NCBI GenBank assembly: GCA_020634975.1
Contig: JACKAQ010000008.1
Span: forward strand, 1-64,000
DNA: 64,000 nt
From: JACKAQ01 sp020634975 [NCBI: Calditrichia bacterium]
Lineage (GTDB): Bacteria > Calditrichota > Calditrichia > RBG-13-44-9
Direction of reading: 5' to 3'
The notes under the pieces are model-generated. The model was given only the letters and a program-made list of their open reading frames with translations, ran no database searches and was not told the origin of the DNA. The position numbers were made by a program, and so were the translations under genes. The number at the start of each line of letters is the position of its first letter. The first letter of the stretch is position 1. Below, piece after piece: positions 36,390 to 44,325 of this stretch.

Positions 36390-37079
36390 TTAGTTTACTT
36401 TGTTCCAGCGGTAACCGACACCTTTTACAGTGATAATCAATTTGCCGTCACGATCAATTTTTTCGCGAAGCCGGGTGATGTGCACATCAACGGTTCGCGG
36501 ATCACCAAAATAATCTTCGCCCCAAATTAAATCCAGTAATTTTTGGCGCGAAACGGCTTTTCCACCAGCTTCGTAGAGGTGTTTCAACAATTTGAACTGG
36601 ATGGGTGTTAAATCGGTTGGCACTTCATCCACAAAAACTTCGTGAGTGGCAAAATTCACACGCAGCGCATCCTGACGGAATTCGCTGAAATTGGTTTTCT
36701 GGGTTCGGCGAAGGTGAACTTTCACCCGTGCCAGCAATTCGCGGGGGCTGAACGGTTTGGTGACGTAATCATCCGCGCCCACTTCAAACCCGATAATTTT
36801 GTCAATTTCCTCACTCCGCGCGGTGAGCATGATAATCGGGATTTCCTCTGTCTGATCACTTGCGCGGATGTATTTGCACAGTTCGATACCGCTCATCGAA
36901 GGAAGGTTCAGGTCCAAAATCACCAGATCCGGCGGGCTTTTGGTGATCGCATCGTGTGCTTTTATGCCATCGCCAAATGTGCGAATCCGGTAGCCTTCGC
37001 GCCAAAGGTTGTCTTCCAAAATCTCGTTGATGTACGGGTCATCTTCAACAATGTAGATTGTAAAATTCTGGTTCATCAT
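36390..37079 (-). CDS. PhoB/OmpR-family response regulator
   Basis: This 229-residue protein has an N-terminal receiver (IYIVEDDPYI acidic pair, phospho-acceptor Asp in LVILDLNLPSMSG, switch Thr in MLTARS, Lys in DDYVTKPFSP). It also has a C-terminal winged-helix DNA-binding domain (LTPIQFKLLKHLYEAGGKAVSRQKLLDLIWGEDYFGDPRTVDVHITRLREKI, YRW motif near the end). Activation would let it bind target promoters; no clear Pho box was recognised in the window. It is cotranscribed with the PhoR-like kinase. A Pho role is inferred from domain similarity and neighbours. Confidence 0.9.
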   Translation of the reverse strand: MMNQNFTIYIVEDDPYINEILEDNLWREGYRIRTFGDGIKAHDAITKSPPDLVILDLNLPSMSGIELCKYIRASDQTEEIPIIMLTARSEEIDKIIGFEVGADDYVTKPFSPRELLARVKVHLRRTQKTNFSEFRQDALRVNFATHEVFVDEVPTDLTPIQFKLLKHLYEAGGKAVSRQKLLDLIWGEDYFGDPRTVDVHITRLREKIDRDGKLIITVKGVGYRWNKVN

Positions 37080-37337
37080 TTTTGTAAAGACCTTTTCAGT
37101 AATGTTTTAAGTCCGTTATTAATGTAAGAAAATTAACTGCTCAATATTACAAATAGATTGCAAAATGATTAAGCTTTCTTGCAATCGCAACAGGTACTAA
37201 GTGCAAAATTGCGGTCAAAAAAAACCGGTATTTCGTATGTTTTTTGTTTTAGGATTTGCTTGTCTGGCATTTTATGACTAATGTATCCGGCTGTGAACTA
37301 ACTGTTTTAAGACAAAATTATTTGTGAAAGGTAAAAT

Positions 37338-38054
37338 ATGTATCGAATTATCGTGTTGATTTTTATGGGTTTATTAATGCTTTGGGGTTGTAACGAAAAT
37401 AAATCCGGTTCCGGGATGGATGCGTTATCCGATTTTAAACTGGATTCCCGGGAAGATAGCCTGAGCTACAGCATGGGCGTAACGATGGGACAGGGAATCA
37501 AACCCAATGCAGACGGCATCAATCTGGATGCGGTTATGGCCGGATTGCGCGACGGACTTAAAGAAGGCGAATGCATGTTGACAGATGATGAAATCAACAA
37601 ATGCATCATTGGTTTCCGGCAAGATTTGGAAAAGAAAATCCGTGAAGAAAACGAACGTCAATCAGTTGAGAATGAGATGGAAGGCAAAACATTTTTAGAA
37701 GAAAACGCTAAACGTCCGGAAGTGCAAGTAACCGCCAGCGGATTGCAATACGAAGTTTTGCAGGAAGGCACCGGAAAAACCCCGACAGCGATGAGCACGG
37801 TTGTCACACACTACCGCGGAACGCTGATTGACGGCACCCAGTTTGACAGCTCATACGATCGTGGTGAACCGGCAGAATTTCCGCTGAACCGCGTCATTCC
37901 CGGTTGGACAGAAGGTATCCAGTTGATGAAAGCCGGTGCAAAATACAAATTCTACATTCCCGGAAATCTGGCGTACGGCAAGCGCAGCCCATCGCCGAAA
38001 ATCCCCGCAAATTCAACATTAATTTTTGAAGTTGAATTGTTGGAAGTTAAGTAA
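37338..38054 (+). CDS. FKBP-type peptidyl-prolyl isomerase lipoprotein
   Basis: This 238-residue lipoprotein has signal [18 protein letters not shown] with lipobox LWGC. An N-terminal FKBP dimerisation domain (about 30-125, [33 protein letters not shown]) precedes the C-terminal FKBP domain (about 135-238: [75 protein letters not shown]). It resembles Mip/FkpA, periplasmic folding helpers. AAAGGT precedes the ATG. All main active-site positions appear present. Confidence 0.93.
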   Translation: MYRIIVLIFMGLLMLWGCNENKSGSGMDALSDFKLDSREDSLSYSMGVTMGQGIKPNADGINLDAVMAGLRDGLKEGECMLTDDEINKCIIGFRQDLEKKIREENERQSVENEMEGKTFLEENAKRPEVQVTASGLQYEVLQEGTGKTPTAMSTVVTHYRGTLIDGTQFDSSYDRGEPAEFPLNRVIPGWTEGIQLMKAGAKYKFYIPGNLAYGKRSPSPKIPANSTLIFEVELLEVK

Positions 38055-38113
38055 TTATAACTGGTTAAGTAGATAACGGAATGCTCAATTCATACGGATG
38101 TCTGAGGTGAACA

Positions 38114-38506
38114 ATGTTCGCAAAAGGTGAATTTTCGGTTGATATGAAACCGTTGGAATCGTTCGCGAAAGGTGCGGACGGAATGAATCTGGGTAGAATG
38201 TCGATTACCAAAACGTTCAGCGGTGATTTATTAGCTAATAGCACCGGCGAAATGCTTAGCGCGCTAACCGATGTAAAAGGCAGTGCGGGTTATGTGGCAA
38301 TCGAGCAGGTTTCGGGTTCGTTGAAAGGTAAAATCGGTTCGTTTATTTTGCAACATTTTGGCATGATGAATCGCGGCGAAAGCCATCTCGTTCTCGAAGT
38401 TGTTCCCGATTCCGGGACCGGTCAATTGGTAAATTTGGCAGGGAAAATGGTAATCATTATCACCAACGGTAAACATTTTTACGAGTTCGACTATTCGCTG
38501 GATTGA
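38114..38506 (+). CDS. DUF3224 domain protein
   Basis: This 130-residue single-domain protein is close to the DUF3224 family (AKGEFSVDMKP, GMNLGRMSITKTFSGDLLANSTGEMLSA, AGYVAIEQVSGSLKGKIGSFILQHFG, LVLEVVPDSGTGQLVNLAGKM, HFYEFDYSL). The fold is predicted to be a small beta barrel. Function is unknown. GAGGTG precedes the ATG. It is cytoplasmic and lies 59 nt after the FKBP gene, possibly cotranscribed. Confidence 0.88.
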   Translation: MFAKGEFSVDMKPLESFAKGADGMNLGRMSITKTFSGDLLANSTGEMLSALTDVKGSAGYVAIEQVSGSLKGKIGSFILQHFGMMNRGESHLVLEVVPDSGTGQLVNLAGKMVIIITNGKHFYEFDYSLD

Positions 38507-38545
38507 GTGAATTAATAGAAAATAGCTTTTGCTGTAAAATTTTTG

Positions 38546-38590
38546 ATAGCCGGAAAAATTGCGAAATCAGCTTTTTCCGGCTATTTTTTT
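38546..38590. terminator. bidirectional terminator between DUF3224 and metX
   Basis: The stem ATAGCCGGAAAAA / TTTTTCCGGCTAT is followed by a T run on the plus strand and by AAAATT-type complement on the other. It ends both the plus-strand gene and the metY-aspartate kinase-metX operon. Confidence 0.88.
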
Positions 38591-39746
38591 AGCTCGCCAA
38601 AAATTCGGAAACCATTTTATTTAGTTGGTCAAATTCGATCAAAAACGCATCGTGACCGTGTTCGCTGATAATTTCACGGTATTCGGCGTTGGGAATATTT
38701 TCGGAAATTTCCTGCTGCTCGTGGGGCGGATACAGCACATCTGATGAAATTCCGATGCACAACGTTTTTGCGGAAATATTTGATAATACATCAGTTAGCG
38801 GTTTTCGGTTTCGCGATAAATCGTGGCTGTCCATCGCCCGGGTGATTGTCAAATATGTATTCGCGTCAAACCGTTTTACCAATTTGATGCCCTGATATCG
38901 CAAATAGCTTTCCACCTGAAATCGCGGCGGTTGATCGTTCAAGATTCTGGCGCTGCCGTTTAATTTTACCAAATCCACTTCCTCTCGCCCAAAACGCTCC
39001 TGAAACGAGGGTTGGCTGCGATACGAAATCATGGCAATCATCCGCGCCAGCGATAAACCGCGCAGCGGTTGTTTGTCGTAGTTGCCATTTTGCCAATCGG
39101 GATCGTTCATGATTGCCAGCCGTGCGGTTTCGTTCAGGGCGATGCTCCACGCCGAATGTCGCGCGGTAGTTGCGATGGGAATAATGCGCCGCACCATTTC
39201 CGGAAACATCACCGCCCATTCCAGCACCTGCATGCCGCCGAGCGATCCGCCGATGACCGCTGCAATTTCGCGAATGCCCAATTGTTGCATTAATGCGTGC
39301 TGAACCCGCACCATATCGCGAACGGTAACTTCAGGAAAATCAACGCCATAGCGTTTTCCTGTTTTGGGATTGATGCTCACCGGTCCGGTGGTGCCGTAAC
39401 AGCTTCCCAGAAAATTGGCACAGACCACAAAATATCGATCCGTGTCCAGCGATTTCCCGGGTCCGATAATTTCTGCCCACCAACCGGGCAAATCGCCCTG
39501 CTGCGGGTTGTTTCCGACATGCGCATCACCCGTCAACGCATGGCAAATGAGGATGGCGTTATCGCAGGTTTCAGCAAGTTTACCGTACGTTTCGTAGGCA
39601 ACCTGAACCTGCTGCAGCTCTCCGCCCCGTTCGGGCAAAAAGGGATTTTTTTCATCAAAAAGCGTCGCGAATTTGGTGTGCGGATTGGGTGCGAGCAGTC
39701 CGGTATCTGCAGGAATTGTTTCTGATTTTTGATCGACAGTTGACAC
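38589..39746 (-). CDS. metX: homoserine O-acetyltransferase MetX
   Basis: The chosen start is the GTG at 39746, because AGGAG lies 7 nt upstream; a longer frame would overlap the aspartate kinase gene. The 385-residue alpha/beta hydrolase has the nucleophile elbow GGSLGGMQ (Ser about 168), LICHALTGDAHVGN, GSCYGTTGP, and the C-terminal acid and His residues (SDVLYPPHEQ, EHGHDAFLIEF). It makes O-acetyl-homoserine, the substrate of the MetY encoded in the same operon. MetX and succinyl-transferring enzymes are hard to separate by eye. It is the third gene of the SAM-riboswitch operon. Confidence 0.93.
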   Translation of the reverse strand: MSTVDQKSETIPADTGLLAPNPHTKFATLFDEKNPFLPERGGELQQVQVAYETYGKLAETCDNAILICHALTGDAHVGNNPQQGDLPGWWAEIIGPGKSLDTDRYFVVCANFLGSCYGTTGPVSINPKTGKRYGVDFPEVTVRDMVRVQHALMQQLGIREIAAVIGGSLGGMQVLEWAVMFPEMVRRIIPIATTARHSAWSIALNETARLAIMNDPDWQNGNYDKQPLRGLSLARMIAMISYRSQPSFQERFGREEVDLVKLNGSARILNDQPPRFQVESYLRYQGIKLVKRFDANTYLTITRAMDSHDLSRNRKPLTDVLSNISAKTLCIGISSDVLYPPHEQQEISENIPNAEYREIISEHGHDAFLIEFDQLNKMVSEFLAS

Positions 39747-39768
39747 CGCTAAACTCCTGTTTTTATTA

Positions 39769-41202
39769 TTAATATGCATCAAGCATTGTTACGTGGTTTG
39801 TCGCTGGTTTTGCTGCTCCGGATTGAAAATATGCGGCATGTAGCGCTTTCATTGCGCGATCCAGATCGGTGCGGTTTAGCAGCACGGAAAGGCTATGATT
39901 GGAAGTACCGCTGGCAACAGACCGCGTGGGAATGTGGTGCCGCGTAAACGTTTCGAAAATACGGCTGAGATTGCCGTTTTGCAGATGGTGCGGTTTTCCG
40001 ACAATTGCCATCAACGCGAGGTTATCTTCCACAAATATATCGCGAATGATCCCCAAACGCAGTTGTTCGGCTAATTCTTCGCGCAAAAACTGGACGATTT
40101 TGCGGACATCTTTGGCGTGCACCGCCAACCGTATCGTCGCATCGGCGATGCCGAAATTGAGCAGCAAAATCGGGTCGGACAATCCCGCCAACGCTTTGAT
40201 GACCGTTGACGAAACCGGTGAAGAAACATTCAGCGATTGCACCAAACTGATCACCGAAACATCCGAAATTGACGAAATAGCGGTGATGGGGGAGAGGTCC
40301 GGGCGGGAATCGGAGACAATTCGCGTTCCGGGATGCTCCGGTGCAAATGTGTTGCGGATAATTAAGGGAATATTGCAGGATTCCAGCGGGCTCATGGTTT
40401 TGGGGTGGAGCACTTTCGCGCCGAAAAACGCCATCTCCGCAGCTTCGCGATAGCTGATATCCGGCAGTTGCACCGCATCGCTGATGATGCGCGGATCTGC
40501 ACTGAGCACGCCGTTTGTGTCTGTCCAGATTTCGACCAGTTCCGCATGCACCGCGCGTCCGATCAGCGCAGCGCTGTAATCCGATCCGCCGCGCCCGAGT
40601 GTGGTCACATCGCCGTCGGCAGTGCCGCCGATAAATCCGCTAACCAACGCAATTTCGTTATTTTGCAAGCCTTCCAACCGCGCGTTGGTCAGCGCTTCGG
40701 TGGTTGCGAGATCTACTTTGGCATCGGTAAATTGGCGATTTGTTCTGATAATTTCTGCCGCATCAATTTCGAAAACGCGAATCCCCAGCGACCGCAATGC
40801 TGCCGCAATCACCGGCAACGACAGCCGTTCACCGATGCTGATCACCGAATCGCGGGTGCGTGGCGAGCATTCTTTGAGCAGCGCGATGCCGCTCAATTTG
40901 CGATCCAGTTCATGCAGCACTTCGCTGATGGTTTCTTCTGCGGCGGTAAAAAATTGCGGCTCGGCAACTTCCCGCAAGGTTTCCAAATGGCGTTGCTGGA
41001 GCATCCGGATGAGCGATGAACCGTGAACACCGAAGGTCACCGCATCGTCAATTGCCGCGATAATTTGATTGGTAACACCGGCCATCGCCGAAAAAACAGC
41101 CACAAGCCGGTTCTTTTTTGCACGGATGTTTAAAATATTCACGACGGTTTGAATTTGTTGAGTACTACCGACTGACGTTCCGCCGAATTTCAAAACCTGC
41201 AT
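39769..41202 (-). CDS. aspartate kinase
   Basis: This 477-residue aspartokinase catalyses the first step from aspartate to homoserine (and lysine, threonine, methionine). The catalytic domain has KFGGTSVGS at the N-terminus, GGSDYSAALIGRAVHAELVEIWTDTNGVLSADPRII, and SYREAAEMAFFGAKVLHPKT. Two C-terminal ACT-type regulatory domains (about 310-450) include ISDVSVISLVQSL and LALMAIVGK. No homoserine dehydrogenase domain is fused. Placing the kinase between metY and metX implies an isoenzyme dedicated to methionine supply under riboswitch control. Confidence 0.93.
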   Translation of the reverse strand: MQVLKFGGTSVGSTQQIQTVVNILNIRAKKNRLVAVFSAMAGVTNQIIAAIDDAVTFGVHGSSLIRMLQQRHLETLREVAEPQFFTAAEETISEVLHELDRKLSGIALLKECSPRTRDSVISIGERLSLPVIAAALRSLGIRVFEIDAAEIIRTNRQFTDAKVDLATTEALTNARLEGLQNNEIALVSGFIGGTADGDVTTLGRGGSDYSAALIGRAVHAELVEIWTDTNGVLSADPRIISDAVQLPDISYREAAEMAFFGAKVLHPKTMSPLESCNIPLIIRNTFAPEHPGTRIVSDSRPDLSPITAISSISDVSVISLVQSLNVSSPVSSTVIKALAGLSDPILLLNFGIADATIRLAVHAKDVRKIVQFLREELAEQLRLGIIRDIFVEDNLALMAIVGKPHHLQNGNLSRIFETFTRHHIPTRSVASGTSNHSLSVLLNRTDLDRAMKALHAAYFQSGAAKPATNHVTMLDAY

Positions 41203-41293
41203 TTTTTCTCTCGATAATTTTGAGTTTCAGACCGTAATCCCGGTTCCGGGTTTTCCACCAAAAACCGGGATCAAATAGTTGAAAATAATACAA

Positions 41294-42637
<1,344 letters not shown>

Positions 42638-42703
42638 TTATTTGATATTTGGATGTTTAAGCGAAAATTTTCCCGGGATATCGCTAATATTCATTGTTTT
42701 GTC

Positions 42704-42744
42704 AAAAAAAAATCCTCTACCGGAAAGATTTCGATAGAGGATTT
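42704..42744 (-). terminator. intrinsic terminator of the SAM-I riboswitch expression platform
   Basis: On the minus strand AATCCTCTA pairs with TAGAGGATT and is followed by nine T residues. It lies 14 nt after the aptamer and 85 nt before metY, as expected for transcription termination when SAM is bound. Confidence 0.9.
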
Positions 42745-42757
42745 AAAATGTCCACCT

Positions 42758-42864
42758 CTCTCATCTTTCCCCGTACGGGGTAGGAATTAGCACCTTGTCC
42801 TAAAATATCCTGACAGGTTGCTAAGGCTTCACAGGGCCTTTCCCTCAGCCTTTCTCGATAAGAG
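42758..42864 (-). ncRNA. SAM-I (S-box) riboswitch
   Basis: The minus strand reads CTCTTATCGAGA, then GGCTGAGGGA, GGCCCTGTGAAGCC, AGCAACC, GGTGCTAATTCC and GATGAGAG. These are the conserved S-box blocks in the right order. P1 closes between CTCTTATC (42857-42864) and GATGAGAG (42758-42765). Kink-turn-like GA pairs and the AGCAACC and GGTGCTAATTCC core segments are present. It should bind S-adenosylmethionine and switch off metY-aspartate kinase-metX through the following terminator. Confidence 0.96.
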
Positions 42865-42915
42865 CTATTTTATGTTTCGCTAAATTTTTTTTACATACGC
42901 AATTTAGTCCATTAT

Positions 42916-43049
42916 TAAAAAGCCCTTCCGAGATGCCTGGAAGGGCTGTGATTAAGTTCAAATTTAGTTATAAATCACCCTTCCGAATCATCTCATACAA
43001 ATACACATGCACATGCAGCACATTTTTGCAAAAAACTGAGATTTCGGAA
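42916..43049 (-). promoter_or_regulatory. ribosome-mediated transcription attenuator (stems 1:2, 2:3, 3:4)
   Basis: Segments on the minus strand: segment 1 TTCCGAAATCTCA (43037-43049, inside the leader ORF); segment 2 TGAGATGATTCGGAA running on to GGGTGATT (42973-42995, at the leader stop codon); segment 3 AATCACAGCCCTTCC (42939-42953); segment 4 GGAAGGGCT followed by TTTTA (42916-42929). 1:2 pairs 13 bp with a 2-nt bulge, 2:3 pairs about 12 bp with a 3-nt bulge, and 3:4 is a perfect 9-bp terminator stem. The 2:3 and 3:4 pairings exclude each other, as in trp or his attenuators. The Cys/Met codons lie between segments 1 and 2. Confidence 0.8.
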
Positions 43050-43065
43050 AAGCGTTGTTCATCAT
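42988..43065 (-). CDS. Cys/Met-rich leader peptide of the metY operon
   Basis: This 25-codon ORF begins with ATG ATG and has AAAGGA 5 nt upstream. After an ordinary N-terminal half (MMNNAFPKSQFFAK) it ends MCCMCMCICMR: five Cys and five Met in eleven residues counting the first Met. The stop codon lies in attenuator segment 2. Its predicted start of transcription is about 14 nt upstream. Such codon runs are the hallmark of leader peptides that sense charging of the matching tRNAs; the product itself is probably not functional. It is too short for ordinary gene finding. Confidence 0.85.
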   Translation of the reverse strand: MMNNAFPKSQFFAKMCCMCMCICMR

Positions 43066-43085
43066 TTGTTCCTTTATTTCGCAAA

Positions 43086-43114
43086 AGTATAATCAATTCG
43101 AATCGGGTTGTCAA
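43086..43114 (-). promoter_or_regulatory. sigma70-type promoter of the metY operon
   Basis: On the minus strand a perfect TTGACA (43109-43114) and TATACT (43086-43091) are separated by exactly 17 nt. The predicted transcript start is near 43079, just before the ribosome-binding site of the leader peptide. No equally good promoter was seen between attenuator and riboswitch, so both should be on one transcript. Confidence 0.85.
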
Positions 43115-43591
43115 ACAGTTTTTTTGTAGTACGAAAAATTTTATTCACTCATATTTTGCCAATCGATAATTATCTGGCACGATCATTCAAAGATGCATTA
43201 TTTACGTTGAGCTGAGAAATCGTAATAAAAAGTTCCCTACGAAAAATGTAAAAAATTGTTTCAAAGAGTTGCATTTAAGCGATTATTTCGTAAATTCTCA
43301 TCCGTGTGGAAAGAGTGCAGCGTAATTGACCCAAGTGACCCTGAAGCAATCTATTGTTGCTTCTACAATTATAAGCCGAATTGACAGACTGTGTTGACCC
43401 AATTTTCAACGACAGTTGTTCTGATCGCAACGCCTCTTCACATAGATGATCACTAAACAGTAATATTTGTCAAACCGAATTGTCGCATTTTTTTAGCCGC
43501 CTGCTTTTTGCGATTGTTTCGCAATCGGTTAAAATTGTCGAATAAATCCGCCTGATAATCACAAATAGCTGGACTATTTATGGAGAACTGC
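43115..43591. other. AT-rich divergent spacer without recognised gene
   Basis: This spacer lies between the metY promoter and the lipoprotein gene. It contains a short TGCCA / TGGCA dyad around 43160-43182 but no convincing coding sequence. Confidence 0.4.
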
Positions 43592-44275
43592 ATGAAGCAA
43601 AGACACAATCCAATTAGCAACAAATTGTCATCTTATATGGTAATTTGGGTCATGTTAATGAACATGATTTTTTACAGTTGCACTGAGCCTTTGGAGCCGA
43701 ACAATCCTGAGTTTGTTTCCTATAACGGGCCCATGATTGAAGATATTGCCGGTAATTGGGATTTTGCATATTTCACGGCTGTTGGGGTGCAGGATACATC
43801 TCTTCGTGATACTATTGATGCCGCAATTTTGGAATCCATAGTAAGTCCTGTAAGTTTTGATTCAATTGCGGGCAGTGAGTTAGTACTTCAAGTGCCAACT
43901 ATTGATACATTGAAAAATTATTTTATTTATCAGAGGGATTCGGATATTAGTTTGACAATTGATAAAAACAAGAACTATACTTATTCCCTTTTCCGAACAG
44001 TGTTTTTTAAAAATCCTACTGATAGTTTGGAAATTGGAATCCAATTAATAGAGAATGGAATTTTGGACATTCGTGATGAAAATATGATTATTGTTCCTAA
44101 AAATTTAAATATACCTTTTCAAGGTTCTTTACTGACAGGCGAGTTAAGATTTGCAATCATAGACTATTCACATTCTGCAAATATCTTGAGCACGATTGGT
44201 GAAATACAGAATTATCCATTTTCAGATGGCAGTATCCAAGGTGCAAGAGCTTATTCTGCATTTCAAAAACTTTAA
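43592..44275 (+). CDS. hypothetical lipoprotein preceding a TonB receptor
   Basis: The start at the ATG at 43592 is supported by GGAGAA at 7-nt spacing. The 227-residue protein has a lipoprotein signal ending in lipobox FYSC (about residue 30) and then a beta-rich domain with GNWDFAYFTAVGVQDTS, which suggests a lipocalin-like or copper-binding-like small barrel. No family is recognised. It is AT-richer than its neighbours. It starts the run of co-oriented genes lipoprotein - TonB receptor - large secreted protein - PorV-like - parvulin-like, so it may be the surface lipoprotein of that system. Confidence 0.7.
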   Translation: MKQRHNPISNKLSSYMVIWVMLMNMIFYSCTEPLEPNNPEFVSYNGPMIEDIAGNWDFAYFTAVGVQDTSLRDTIDAAILESIVSPVSFDSIAGSELVLQVPTIDTLKNYFIYQRDSDISLTIDKNKNYTYSLFRTVFFKNPTDSLEIGIQLIENGILDIRDENMIIVPKNLNIPFQGSLLTGELRFAIIDYSHSANILSTIGEIQNYPFSDGSIQGARAYSAFQKL

Positions 44276-44325
44276 GAATTTCCTAAAGATAGAAAAAAAA
44301 CTAAGCGAATATAGGAGCATTATTA

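Noticed and set aside
42865-42915. Separate promoter between attenuator and SAM-I riboswitch
   Set aside because: Only weak AT-rich -10-like sequences with wrong spacing; the strong promoter is upstream of the leader peptide.
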